A stretch of 64,000 nt of DNA from Rhynchopus sp. YZ270_cl-10 (GCA_964035575.1 OZ037837.1:806001-870000), one strand, 5' to 3'. Counted from the stretch's first letter, positions 50,071 through 61,544 are shown. Numbers and translations are program-made. Notes: generated by a model from the letters alone, not told the origin.

Positions 50071-51326
50071 CAACTTTTTTTCATACACTCAGTTTGTTAA
50101 AACAAATAACCGCTAATCCCCTCCCCCCGTCTTCCGAAAAACAGAACATTTTTGCCTACAGTTCACATATTGGTCTTGTCGGACCTGAGAAAACGCGTGC
50201 ATGTTGCATACACATGCACACTTACACCCAACGATGAGGCTCATTGACACATTGCAACGAACTTCACATCCCGGGAAAATGCTATGACGAAAAGAGCGAC
50301 AAAAATACAAAAACGAGAAGACAAAACTAAGCCTATTGTGCTTAGGCACACGTATTTTTCCATTAAAGGACACACATGGGGGCAGAGACAGCACACCTTC
50401 CCAGGGTGTGGCAGGGTCCTTTGCTGAAAGCACGGGACTCTGGCCTCACTTTTCTTTCTTTATCCCAGAACTAGACACACACACAAACACCCCTACCCTC
50501 CCCTCCCCTCTGCTCCCCTCACCAATGAAACGTTAGTAACCACCCTCATTTATAAAGAAAACAAAGACTGATGCCAAGCCCTAGCCTCATAGAGGCGTCT
50601 GTGCTAGGGTGAAGCGCAAACCAGACTGGGCCAAAGTCTCAACTCCATTCAGTATCACACGACGGGAAAGAAAAGAGGGTCAGTTCTCCACGAATCCGTA
50701 GAGATACAAAACACCTGCGTGAAACCCACAGCAGTGTTCCAAACATCCAAAACTCAAAAATGAAAACAAAACTAATTTAGTGGACACACTTCTGATCCTA
50801 AGAAGGACCCCACCCTCACCTTCCCTCACCCAAACCCCAAAGAAATGCTCTGTTGTTCACAACACCCAGCCAACCCTCTCAAATCCTCCCAACTGTTTCG
50901 TATGACTCATCCCAACAAACCCCACCTCACTCTGTCACCACCTCCCAAAAATAATAAAGAAGCACACCTCAGCACAGTGCAGAGCAGCCGTCGTGCAGCT
51001 CACCACACAGTGCGAGGGGTGAAGATGCACAACAACAACTGCTCCAAAAGTGAACGCTTTCTTGCTTGTCACTCGCGTAAGTCCACCTGTCGCGCATGAT
51101 CTTTCTTTCCCCCCACCCCACCCCCTTGTCTTTGCTTCCCTCCACCCCCTCCTCCTCCTCCCTAGTTCGTCCTCAAGGGCATCTCCCCTGTCGTGCACCG
51201 CTTAGTGGTGTCCTTCCGTAATTATCCAAAGTATTGTTTTCCCCACCCCCCACCCCGTTGCTTTAACTTTGCTTGCACATCCCGCCCCCCCGTCCCCTAT
51301 CAAAAAAGGAAAAGAAGACTATCGCA
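50071..51326. other. LRR flank repeats below gene E
   Basis: 50071-50300 is a partial class 2 5' flank, 50300-50560 is shared with 45800-46060 and 58250-58540, and 50560-51060 is the LRR 3' flank with hairpin. 51070-51326 is unique, C-rich on the plus strand, and interrupts the usual join between 3' flank and gene, since the other copies run straight into the stop codon. Confidence 0.55.
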
Positions 51327-53231
51327 TCAGATAGCTGACTCGCGTAAGTGTTGTGGTAGCTTCTTGAGTACAGCCTTTCTGCACTTGTCCTTTCCATGCA
51401 AGGTCTTCAATAATGTGCACTCGTGGAGGAAGTGCTCCCCAACGGCCTTGACAGCTTGCAATCCAGTTAGATCAACTGTGTGCAATGATGCGCACCCGGT
51501 GAGGAAGTGCCGCCCAATCGAGGTGACACCTTGTAATCCACTCAAATCAACTGTGGACAAGGATGTGCACCCGAGGAGAAACTGGTGCCCAATCGATGTG
51601 ACGCATTGCAATCCACTCAAATCAACTGTTGACAAGGATGTGCACTGTTGGAGGAACTGTGCCCTGATCCTGGTGACACCTTGGAATGCACTCAGATCAA
51701 CCGTCGACAATGATGTGCACCCGGCGAGGAAGCCGTCCGCAATCGAGCTGACAGCTTGGAATCCACTTAGATCAGCTGTGGGCAACGACGCACACCCGCT
51801 GAGGAACATACACCCAATCGTGGTGACAGCTTGCAATCCACTCAGGTCGACGTTGGTCAAAGCTGTGCAGTTATAAAGTACGAAGTTCCCAATCGCAGTC
51901 ACAGCAGACGCATGACTGAGATCAATGCACGTCACTGTAGTTTTCCAGAAGAAGTTGTCTGGAATCGCAGTCGCAACTTGTGCCTGCAGGAGCAAGCAAG
52001 CCACCTTCGGATCAGTCACCTGCTTCAATCTTGCTTCTGTAAGTGTTGTCTCACCCAACGCACGAAGTGCTGCAATGGCATCCTGCTTCCTCCTCTGTGC
52101 ATTTGTCTGCTTTACAACAACCCTGTGACCCCTCAGCTGCACCACGTCCTCTCCTTCTGCAATCACTTCATCTCTGAAAGTCATGTCGAAGCCGTCTTCA
52201 CGCAACCCCACTGCAGACGCCACCTTCCGAAGCAAGTCCCTGCCCGTGTCAGCCACACGGACCTCAATCTCGTGTTCCACTCCATCCAACCCCTGCACAA
52301 GGACAGGCACAAAAAGCGCAGACACCTGGGCAAGGGCGTCGTGCACGTTCGAAACAGGCAGATTCAGGGAAAACGTTGCGTGTGGGTCTGCAGCACCCAC
52401 AAGGCGGTGGCGGTCTCCACTCGCTGCCATGCTGTTGATGTTCCGCACAACGGCCTGCAACTCTGGGACCGCACGCAGCACCTGGTCGTCCCCAAGCTGG
52501 CACACCGCCTCGCACTCAGCAATCATGTGTCCTGCCTTCGCAACAAACATCTTCAGCGCACACACCTCCCCTTCACGACTGAGTGCCTGTGTGAGGAATC
52601 TCCGTGCCAACTCCTCCTCACACACGACTTCGCTGCGCGACACATCCTCACGCATCACGAAATGCCCGACGTGTGTCTGCAGGAGAAGGTCTTTGTACCT
52701 GTCCTCCGTGAGTGGGAGTGCCTCAAACACACGGCACTTCTCCTCTGCAGCAGTCCGCTGTGCTGCCAGGTCTGCCACGTGTGAGTGGAGGGTGTCACGC
52801 TGGCGTTTCATGTAGTCCGTGATGTCAACTGTCTTGTGTCCCGCATGTGTGTCGCACTTGTCACAACGCATGCAGATCAACACGTCTCCACACGCAGGGT
52901 CTTCACAGACGAGGGACAGCTCTTGGCCTGGGTGATGTGCACACTTCGACGACGTCCCGTACGCAGTCACAGAAGCACGATGTGCCTCACGGTCACGTGG
53001 CCTTGGGTGGCAAGCGTCATAGCACGCAGGTGTGTCGCAGAAGAACAGCTCCTTGCAGATCCCGCACTGCAGCTGTGCAGGCACGCCACAGTTCTCACAG
53101 CTCGGCATCTGTGGTGCGGTGGGCTGCGTGTCAGACACCATGTTGTGTGTTTCGGAGAGGTGGGAGGGTGCAGGGCCGTCCACCCGGGCCTTCTTTGTGG
53201 TGGGGGACTCACTCACGGAGGAACGCTTCAT
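51327..53231 (-). CDS. LRR gene E: B-box, coiled coil, ubiquitin-like and LRR protein (7 LRR units)
   Basis: 634 residues from the class 1 ATG. Domains as in gene A; all B-box Cys/His are kept. Seven LRR units with variable parts IGNFVLYNC, IGCMFLSGC, IADGFLAGC, IRAQFLQQC, IGHQFLLGC, IGRHFLTGC and VGEHFLHEC. The C-terminus is LPQHLRESAI, four residues longer because an unrelated 250-bp stretch replaces the usual downstream sequence at this point. Confidence 0.8.
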   Translation of the reverse strand: MKRSSVSESPTTKKARVDGPAPSHLSETHNMVSDTQPTAPQMPSCENCGVPAQLQCGICKELFFCDTPACYDACHPRPRDREAHRASVTAYGTSSKCAHHPGQELSLVCEDPACGDVLICMRCDKCDTHAGHKTVDITDYMKRQRDTLHSHVADLAAQRTAAEEKCRVFEALPLTEDRYKDLLLQTHVGHFVMREDVSRSEVVCEEELARRFLTQALSREGEVCALKMFVAKAGHMIAECEAVCQLGDDQVLRAVPELQAVVRNINSMAASGDRHRLVGAADPHATFSLNLPVSNVHDALAQVSALFVPVLVQGLDGVEHEIEVRVADTGRDLLRKVASAVGLREDGFDMTFRDEVIAEGEDVVQLRGHRVVVKQTNAQRRKQDAIAALRALGETTLTEARLKQVTDPKVACLLLQAQVATAIPDNFFWKTTVTCIDLSHASAVTAIGNFVLYNCTALTNVDLSGLQAVTTIGCMFLSGCASLPTADLSGFQAVSSIADGFLAGCTSLSTVDLSAFQGVTRIRAQFLQQCTSLSTVDLSGLQCVTSIGHQFLLGCTSLSTVDLSGLQGVTSIGRHFLTGCASLHTVDLTGLQAVKAVGEHFLHECTLLKTLHGKDKCRKAVLKKLPQHLRESAI

Positions 53232-53877
53232 TTTTTTTCTGTGTTTTCTGAGATCTGTGTGTGGATCGTGAGTGTAATATTGTCTGTCATTGACACGTGG
53301 TCAATACCATTCAGGTAAGTGACAAGTAAATTACTTGTCGTTTCCCTTGTCAAAGAAATGACAAGTGACATCACCTATCGTTGGCCGTGTCGTGCATCGG
53401 TTGCCTCCTCCGAAGCATGCACAACCGCTGCTGCGATGCCTTCCCAAGACAAAGCATTTCATCACTTTTCGCCGTTCTTTCAACTACTCCCGAGGGGCAA
53501 AGCTCCCCTTTCTAGTTGTGCGGAAATGTGTGAAGATGTGTGAAGATGTGTCATCAGGAAAATAATACAAAATACAAAGCTTTGCAAGACGAACCTGAGC
53601 CTCGCATGAAAAGGTGCCTCTTGGGGTGTGTGCTTTTTTATTTGAGATCGGTTTTCTTGCATCGACAATGGCCCACGAAAGAGGTGGGGCTTTTTTCTTT
53701 TTTTTGGGGGGTTGTTTTGTCCATCCACGGCTGCCCAGGGAAAGGCACAATGTATAATTGGGTACAGTGCTAGCTTCCTCAAAGAGACGTGTAGCGGGTG
53801 GTATGCAGTACTCAAAATGTATTTGGCATCCAACAAAAGTCCACAAAATTAGTACAAAAATACCCAAATTGGTATAA
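53232..53877. repeat. Class 1 LRR 5' flank (gene E)
   Basis: Shared with 48653-49300 and, in its far part, with 61990-62430. It includes short inverted repeats of CAAGTGACAAG type near 53315-53365. It ends at the insertion of the 1.37-kb element. Confidence 0.6.
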
Positions 53878-55244
53878 GGGCAAACAAATTTTTCGTTTGC
53901 GTTCGCGTCCTAAGGGTACCCAGAAAAACCTAGGCAGGCAGGCAAAAAAAAGTTTGTTTCAAAAAAAAGTTTTTTTCAAAATGTGCTTGCTGAACCCGGG
54001 AGTTGACCCTCCGGAGTCGGTTTTTTCTCTTTTTTTTTTCCTGTTGACACTGGTTTTGACTATTTTCTCATATTTCCCAAAATGGAACCACCTAAAGTTA
54101 TATTATAAAATAGCAGGTGAGCACTTTTTCCCCGGATGAGTACCCAGGCCACAGGCCACAGTACGGTGGTGCTGGTGAAGCTTTTAACGCCGGCATTTGC
54201 ATTTTCGGAATCCGTCCGTCCAGTGGTGGGGTCAATTTGCTGAAATGGACAAGTTCTCGTTTTTGATCAATTTCCTCACAGTATACACAGTATACACAGT
54301 ATACACAGTATACACAGTATACACAGTATACACAGTATACACAGTATACACAGTATACACAGTATACACAGTATACACAGTATACACAGTATACACAGTA
54401 TACACAGTATACACAGTATACACAGTATACACAGTATACACAGTATACACAGTATACACAGTATACACAGTATACACAGTATACACAGTATACACAGTAT
54501 ACACAGTATACACAGTATACACAGACGGAAATTTCCCAGGGTCGGGAGATGAGCAGGGGAGGGAAGAATGTTAACTCACAGCCCAGGGTGTCTCCTAATT
54601 CTGGAAATTTTTCAAAATTCCGACATCCGGAAGCAATTTTTTTCCCTGGAAAAAAAGTGGGTTTGCAGCCCCAAAACATACTGCGATTGGCATTTCCGGA
54701 ATCCGTCCGCGCTGTGGTGGGGTCACTTTGCCGAAATAGCCAAGTTCTTGGTTTTGGACAAAATGAGTGTAAGGTAAAGGGGGTAGGTAAATCCCACAAC
54801 CCAGATTTTCTCCCTGATCCTGAAAACATGAAAATGCCCGAAAACACCGGCATTTGCATTTTCGGAATCCGTCCGGCCAGTGGTGGGGTCAATTTGCCAA
54901 AATGGACAAGTTCTTGCTTGTGGTCAAAACCCGTCAGCGTAACGTAAAGGGGGCTAAGTGTTTGCCTGTAGAAACTGGTAGGAACAGACAGCGCCGCAGG
55001 CGCACGGTACCCAACATACTTTTTTCGGGAAAATACCAAAACATAAGCACTTTAAACACGTCCCTAATTTTTCCGCAAACTTTTTCCCTGGCAATTTTTT
55101 TCCAAAGACCGGAAGCGGAAGCAAATTAGGAAACACCCTGACACAGCCTCAACACAAAAAAATTGAAAAAAACTTTTTTCCCCAAAAATCTCAAAAAAAC
55201 CTAGGCAGGCAGGACGCGAACGCATAAAAAAAGTTTGTTTGCCC
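53878..55244. mobile_element. 1.37-kb inverted-repeat element with TAA target duplication
   Basis: The left tip GGGCAAACAAA and right tip TTTGTTTGCCC, with the match continuing at CGTTTGCGTTCGCGTCCT against AGGACGCGAACG and at CCTAGGCAGGCAGG (direct). TAA stands on both sides (53875-53877, 55245-55247). The flank at 62400-62450 gives the empty site (ggtataacttgaaaggggtg). A G-rich tip with TAA duplication fits PIF/Harbinger-type MITEs. The interior holds a 9-bp satellite and the dispersed GGAATCCGTCC motif, no transposase. Confidence 0.8.
54276..54524. repeat. 9-bp satellite, unit CACAGTATA
   Basis: About 27 copies of the unit also found at 18850-19249, inside the 1.37-kb element. Confidence 0.97.
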
Positions 55245-55247
55245 TAA

Positions 55248-56130
55248 CTGAAAAGGGGTGATTCACTTCTTCCCCACTTTTTGCGCCCCCATTCAGCCAC
55301 ACCACAAATCTGCTTTATTTGGACACAGGTATTTGGACCCTTTACCTGAAAACAATAAGAAGAGACGAAAAGAAGACGTCAATACAAACAGAAAAGCGGC
55401 ACACGGTCTTCGTCTGCACACCCATACCCACACAACGCTCCCTCTTGCTTGTTGCCTTTACGTATTTACAGACCTGCACGAACAACGACGGGGCGCATGG
55501 ACACACTCCTACTAGCTTTACATCGCAGGAAATGGAGTGACAAAAAGAAGAAAAGATAGAAATGAGTTTTTTGAGTGTTGATGATTGAGTGTTGCGAAAA
55601 GTTGATGAGACAAAACTAAGCCTATTGTGCTTAGTCACACGTACCTTTTTCATTAAAGGACAGCCATACATGGGGGCACAGACAGCACACCTTCCCAGGG
55701 TGTGGCAGGGTCCTTCGCTGAAAGCACGGGACTCTGGCCTCACTTTTCTTTCTTTATCCCAGAACTAGACACACAAACACCCCTGCCCTACCTACCCTCT
55801 GCACCCCTCACCAATGAAACGTTCGTAGCCACCCTCATTTATAAAGAAAACAAAGACTGATGCCAAGCCCTAGCCTCATAGAGGCATCTGTGCTAGGGTG
55901 AAGCGCAAATCTACCTTCCTTCACCCAAACCCCAAAGAAATGCTCTGTTGTTCACAACACCCAGCCAACCCTCTAATCCTCCCAATTGTATCGTATGACT
56001 CATCCTAACAAACCCCACCTCACTCTGTCACCAGCTTGACTGTTGACTGCCGTGGTGCAGCTGACCACACAGTGCGAGGGGTGAAGATGCACAACAACAA
56101 GTGTTGCACGCGTAAGATTTTTCTTGCTTC
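55248..56130. other. Spacer and altered 3' flank of LRR gene F
   Basis: 55250-55340 matches 62445-62530; 55600-55850 is shared with 58300-58540 and 62580-62800; 55850-56100 is the LRR 3' flank with two deletions (about 190 bp lost after the hairpin, and a replaced stretch at 56030-56045). No gene is seen. Confidence 0.5.
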
Positions 56131-57798
56131 TCAATTGAGCAAGCTTCGGGGTAGACTCAGACTTATAGTTTTGAAAACAACATAGCTGCACTTTTCCTTT
56201 CCCTGCAAGGTCGTCAACGCTGTGCACCAGTGGAGGAAGTGCTGCCCAACGGCCGTGACAGCTTGCAACCCACTTAGATCAACTGTGGACAATGATGCGC
56301 ACCCAAAGAGGAAGTTGTTCCCAATCGAGGTGACAGCATGGAATCCACTCAAGTCAACTGTCGATAATGATGTGCACCCGAAAAGGAAGTTGCTCCCAAT
56401 CGAGGTGACACCTTGCAATCCACCCAATTCGACTTTGGTCAAAGCTGTGCAGTCACGAAGGAAGTCGTTCCCGATCACAGTCACAGCAGACGCATGACTG
56501 AGATCAATGCACGTCACTGCAGAACTCGAGAAGAAGTAGTCTGGAATCGCAGTCGCAACTTGTGCCTGCAGGAGCAAGCAAGCCACCTTCGGATCAGTCA
56601 CCTGCTTCAATCTTGCTTCTGCAAATATTGTCTCACCCAACGCACGAAGTTCTGCAATGGCATCATCCTTCCTCTGTGTGTTGACCTGCGTTACAACAAC
56701 CCTGTGACCCCTCAGCTGCACCACGTCCTCTCCTTTTGCAATCACTTCATCTCTGAAAGTCATGTCGAAGCCGTCTTCACGCAACCTCACTGCAGACGCC
56801 ACCTTCCGAAGCAAGTCCCTGCCCGTGTCATCCACACTCACCTCAATCTCGTGTTCCACTCCATCCAACCCCTGCACAAAGACAGGCACAAAAAGCGCAG
56901 ACACCTGGGCAAGGGCGTCGTGCACGTTCGAAACAGGCAGATTCAGGGAAAACTTTGCGTGTGGGTCTGCAGCACCCACAAGGCGGTGGCGGTCTCCACT
57001 TGGCGCTGCCATGCTGTTGATGTTCCGCACAACGGCCTGCGACTCTGTGAATGCACGCAGCACCTGGTCATTCCCAAGCTGGCACACCGCCTCACACTCA
57101 GCAATCATGTGTCCTGCCTTCGCAACAAACGTCTTCAGCGCACACACCTCCCCTTCACGACTGAGTGCCTGTGTGAGGAAGCTCCGTGCCAACTCCTCCT
57201 CACACACGACTTCGCTGCGCGACACATCCTCACGCATCACGAGGTGCCCGACGTGTGTCTGCAGGAGAAGGTCTTTGTATCTGTCTTTGTACCTGTCCTC
57301 CGTGGGTGGGAGTGCCTCAAGCACATGGCACTTCTCCTCTGCAGCAGTCCGCTGTGCTTCCAGGTCTGCCACGTGTGAGCAGAGGGTGTCACGCTGGCGT
57401 TTCATGTAGTCCGTGATGTCAACTGTCTTGTGTCCCGCATGTGTGTCGCACTTGTCACAGCGCATGCAGATCAACGCGTCTCCACACGCAGGGTCTTCAC
57501 AGACGAGGCACAGCTCTTGGCCTGGGTGATGTGCACACTTCGACGACGCTCCGAACGAAGTCACAGAAGCGCGATGTGCCTCACGGTCACGTGGCCTTGG
57601 GTGGCAAGCGTCATAGCACGCAGGTGTGTCGCAGAAGAACAGCTCCACGCACATCCCGCACTGCAGCTGTGCAAGCACGCCACAGTTCTCACAGCTCGGC
57701 ATCTGTGGTGCGGTGGGCTGCGTGTCAGACCCCATGTTGTGTGTTTTGAAGAGGTGGGAGGGTGCAGGGGTGTCTGGAAGGGGTTGGGTGGGTGGCAT
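56131..57798 (-). CDS. LRR gene F: B-box, coiled coil, ubiquitin-like and LRR protein (4 LRR units)
   Basis: 555 residues from the class 2 ATG. Domains as in the others. The helical region has a duplicated RYKD (EDRYKDRYKDLLLQ), a 12-bp slippage. Four LRR units (IGNDFLRDC, IGSNFLFGC, IGNNFLFGC, VGQHFLHWC). The C-terminus departs from the family after KEKCSYVVFKT, ending in about 12 unrelated residues because the 3' end is rearranged, so the usual LPQHLR is lost. Probably still folded; expression uncertain. Confidence 0.75.
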   Translation of the reverse strand: MPPTQPLPDTPAPSHLFKTHNMGSDTQPTAPQMPSCENCGVLAQLQCGMCVELFFCDTPACYDACHPRPRDREAHRASVTSFGASSKCAHHPGQELCLVCEDPACGDALICMRCDKCDTHAGHKTVDITDYMKRQRDTLCSHVADLEAQRTAAEEKCHVLEALPPTEDRYKDRYKDLLLQTHVGHLVMREDVSRSEVVCEEELARSFLTQALSREGEVCALKTFVAKAGHMIAECEAVCQLGNDQVLRAFTESQAVVRNINSMAAPSGDRHRLVGAADPHAKFSLNLPVSNVHDALAQVSALFVPVFVQGLDGVEHEIEVSVDDTGRDLLRKVASAVRLREDGFDMTFRDEVIAKGEDVVQLRGHRVVVTQVNTQRKDDAIAELRALGETIFAEARLKQVTDPKVACLLLQAQVATAIPDYFFSSSAVTCIDLSHASAVTVIGNDFLRDCTALTKVELGGLQGVTSIGSNFLFGCTSLSTVDLSGFHAVTSIGNNFLFGCASLSTVDLSGLQAVTAVGQHFLHWCTALTTLQGKEKCSYVVFKTISLSLPRSLLN

Positions 57799-59051
57799 GG
57801 GATGGAAACAGAGTATGCGTTCAAGACTGCAGCACACAGGAAAGGTGAGTGAGAGGCTGGTGTGTAGATGAGGATGCAGCTGGGTCAGGGATCAGGGATG
57901 CTCGACGTCCTGGCACCGAGGCTGACTCAGAGATGCGCTGCACAGTGTATGGGGTGTGGGGAAGTGGAACATCAGGTGAGGCATGTGGGGTTGCTTTGTT
58001 TTTGGTCTTTTCCTTACCACCTGTTGTCAGAGGTGGGTCTTTTTTTCATACACTCAGTTTGTTCCAAAGTCGATACAACAAATAACCGCTAATCCCCTCC
58101 CCCGTTTTCCCGAAAAACACAACATTTTTGTCTACAGTTAACATATTGGTCTTGTCGGACCTGAGAAAACGCGTGCATGTTGCATACACATGCACACTTA
58201 CACCCAACGATGAGGCTCATTGATACACTGCAATGCACGAACTTCACATCCCGGGAAAATGCTATGACGAAAAGAGCGACAAAAATACAAAAACGAGAAG
58301 ACAAAACTAAGCCTATTGTGCTTAGTCACACGTATTTTTTCATTAAAGGACACACATGGGGGCACAGACAGCACACCTTCCCCAGGGTGTGGCAGGGTCC
58401 TTTGCTGAAAGCGCGGGACTCTGGCCTCACTTTTCTTTGCTATTCCCAGAACTAGACACACAAACACCCCTCCCCTCCCCTACCCTCCCCTCTGCACCCC
58501 TCACCAATGAAACGTTAGTAGCCACCCTCATTTATAAAGAAAACAAAGACTGATGCCAAGCCCTAGCCTCATAGAGGCGTCTGTGCTAGGGTGAAGCGCA
58601 AACCAGACTGGGCCAAAGTCTCAACTCCACTCAGTATCACACGACGGGAAAGAAAAGAGGGTCAGTTCTCCACGAATCCGTAGAGATACAAAACACCTGC
58701 GTGAAACCCACAGCAGTGTTCCAAACATCCAAAACTCAAAAATGAAAACAAAACCAATTTAGCGGACACACTTCTGATCCTAAGAAGGACCCCATCCTCA
58801 CCTTCCCTCACCCAAACCCCAAAGAAATGCTCTGGTGTTCACAACACCCAGCCAACCCTCTCAAATCCTCCCAATTGTTTCGTATGGCTCATCCCAACAA
58901 ACCCCACCTCACTCTGTCACCACCTCCCAAAAATAATAAAGAAGCACACCTCAGCACAGTGCAGAGCAGCCGTCGTGCAAGCTGACCACACAGTGCGAGG
59001 GGTGAAGATGCACAACAACAAAATCCTGCAAAAGTCAACATTTCTGGTTTC
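57799..59051. repeat. Class 2 5' flank of gene F and 3' flank of gene G
   Basis: 57799-58250 is like 30413-30890 and 37776-38260, including the acceptor-like TGTGTGCTGCAG. 58250-58540 is the linker repeat. 58540-59051 is the LRR 3' flank with the conserved hairpin. No independent gene is seen. Confidence 0.6.
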
Positions 59052-61544
59052 TCACTGGCGTAAGTGTTGTGGTAGCTTGCTGAGTACAGCCTTGCTGCAC
59101 TTGTCCTTTCCATGCAAGGTCTTCAATGATGTGCACCCGTCAAGGAAAGCATACCCAACGGCCGTGACACGTTGCAATGCACTCAAGTCCACTGTGGACA
59201 AGGATGTGCAACCGTGGAGGAAGAAGTTCCCAATCGAGGTGGCAGCTTTGAATCCACTCAAGTCAACCGTCGACAATGATGTGCACCCGAAGAGGAACTG
59301 GTGCCCAATCGAGGTGACAGTTTTGAATCCACTTAGATCAACTGTGGACAAGGATGTACACCCTTGGAGAAAGCTGTTCCCAATCGAGGTGACAGCTTGT
59401 AATCCACTCAAGTCAACCGTCGACAAGGATGTGCACCTAAAGAGGAAGTGGCTCCCAATCGAGGTGACACCTTGCAATCCACTCAAGTCAACTGTGGACA
59501 AGGATGTGCACCCCAAGAGGAACCCGTCACCAATCGTGGTGACAGCTTGTAATCCACTCAAGTTAACTTTGGTCAAAGCTGTGCAGTCACGAAGGAACTC
59601 GTTCCCAATCACAGTCACAGCAGACGCATGACTGAGATCAATGCACGTCACTGTAGTTCCTTTCAAGAAGAACTCGTCTGCAATCGCAGTCGCAACTCCT
59701 GCCTGCAGGAGCAAGCAAGCCACCTTCGGATCAGTCACCTGCTTCAATCTTGCTTCTATAAACGTTTTTAAAAATAGGATGGAACACCCCGTTCCGAAGA
59801 GGAATGCAGCCACCCCGAAAAAGTGGGGGTGTGTCGCCAGTCTGCGGTGAGAAACTCCTCCCTGAGTCAAAACTGCCGCTGGTTAGCGCTGGCTAAGGTT
59901 CCCTTTTCACCCGGTCACAATCGAGTCTCGCTCCGTCGGCGTTGACTGCACTGCAAAGCCCCTTGGTCCACCGTCGTAAAAAGACACCACAAAAAGCGTA
60001 GGTAGGTGGGGGACCGGCAGGTTACAGACAGAGGCAGTACGGAGCTAAGGTGTCGGCGGTCGCGGGTTGCCGTGGAGGCCTGCCCCCCGTGGAGGTCTTG
60101 CGATCTGGGAGTTGTGGAAGTGATCGGCTCAGAGTACCCTGCATTCCATGCACGACTCGAGCTCCTTGTGGTAGGATATTGGGGTCCCGGGAAGCACCCT
60201 TCGCCCCGAGGTCCCACCACCCCAGACAGTTTGTAGGTCTAAAAGCACAACGTACTTGTCCAGGACCTGGCCGCTCTTGGGTTCTCTCGAAAAAAAGATA
60301 CTAATCCCGTACGCCCGTGCACCGCAAAAATGTGCTATGGGGGGCGGTCCGCCGTCGGGCTGCTTCAATCTTGCTTCTGTAAGTGTTGTCTCACCCAACG
60401 CATGAAGTGCTCCAATGGCATCCTGCTTCCTCCTCTCTGTGTTGGTCTGCTTTACAACAACCCTGTGACCCCTCAGCTGCACCACGTCCTCTCCTTCTGC
60501 AATCACTTCATCTCTGAAAGTCATGTCGAAGCCGTCTTCACGCAACCCCACTGCAGACGCCACCTTCCGAAGCAAGTCCCTGCCCGTGTCATCCACACTC
60601 ACCTCAATCTCGTGTTCCACTCCATCCAACCCCTGCACAAGGACAGGCACAAAAAGCGCAGACATCTGGGCAAGGGCGTCGTGCACGTTCGAAACAGGCA
60701 GATTCAGGGAAAAGGTTGCGTGTGGGTCTGCAGCACCCACAAGGCGGTGGCGGTCTCCACTCGCTGCCATGCTGTTGATGTTCCGCACAACGGCCTGCAA
60801 CTCTGGGACCGCACGCAGCACCTGGTTGTCCCCAAGCCGGCACACCGCCTTGCACTCAGCAATCATGTGTCCTGCCTTCGCAACAAACGTCTTCAGCGCA
60901 CACACCTCCCCTTCACGACTGAGTGCCTGTGTGAGGAAGCTCCGTGCCACCTCCTCCTCACACACGACTTCGCTGCGCGACACATCCTCACGCATCACGA
61001 GGTGCCCGACGTGTGTCTGCAGGAGAAGGTCTTTGTACCTGTCCTCCGTGGGTGGGAGTGCCTCAAGCACACGGCACTTCTCCTCTGCAGCAGTCCGCTG
61101 TGATGTCAGGTCTGCCACGTGTGAGTGGAGGGTGTCACGCTGGTGTTTCATGTAGTCCGTGATGTCAACTGTCTTGTGTCCCGCATGTGTGTCGCACTTG
61201 TCACAACGCATGCAGATCAACGCGTCTCCACACGCAGGGTCTTCACAGACGACGCACAGCTCTTGGCCTGGGTGAAGTGCACACTTCGACGACGCTCCGA
61301 ACGAAGTCACAGAAGCACGATGTGCCTCACGGTCACGTGGCCTTGTGTGGCAAGCGTCATAACACGCAGGTGTGTCGCAGAAGAACAGCTCCACGCACAT
61401 CCCGCACTGCAGCTGTGCAGGCACGCCACAGTTCTCACAGCTCGGCATCTGTGGTGCGGTGGGCTGCGTGTCAGACCCCATGTTGTGTGTTTCGAAGAGG
61501 TGGGAGGGTGCAGGGGTGTCTGGAAGGGGTTGGGTGGGTGGCAT
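59052..61544 (-). pseudogene. LRR gene G, class 2, interrupted by a 602-bp insertion (7 LRR units)
   Basis: The N-terminal half reads from the ATG at 61544 (MPPTQPLPDTPAPSHL) through B-boxes, helical region and ubiquitin-like fold to TEARLKQ near 60360, then runs into foreign sequence and stops at 60129. The C-terminal half resumes at about 59757 with EARLKQVTDPKVACLLLQ and contains seven LRR units and the usual LPQHLRQ end. No other frame break is seen, so the insertion is the sole visible lesion and is recent compared with the duplication. A truncated protein with B-boxes, coiled coil and ubiquitin-like fold but no LRR could still be made. Confidence 0.85.
59758..60359 (-). mobile_element. 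602-bp retroposon-like insertion in LRR gene G
   Basis: Bounded by an exact 19-bp duplication (CTGCTTCAATCTTGCTTCT at 59739-59757 and 60360-60378). On the minus strand it starts CCCGACGGCGGACCGCC and ends with two short hairpins (CACCCC...GGGGTG, TTCC...GGAA) and an A-rich end CTATTTTTAAAAACG. A long duplication plus an A-rich 3' end fit target-primed reverse transcription, so it is a non-autonomous non-LTR element. No other copy is in the window, and it is GC-richer than its surroundings. Confidence 0.75.
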
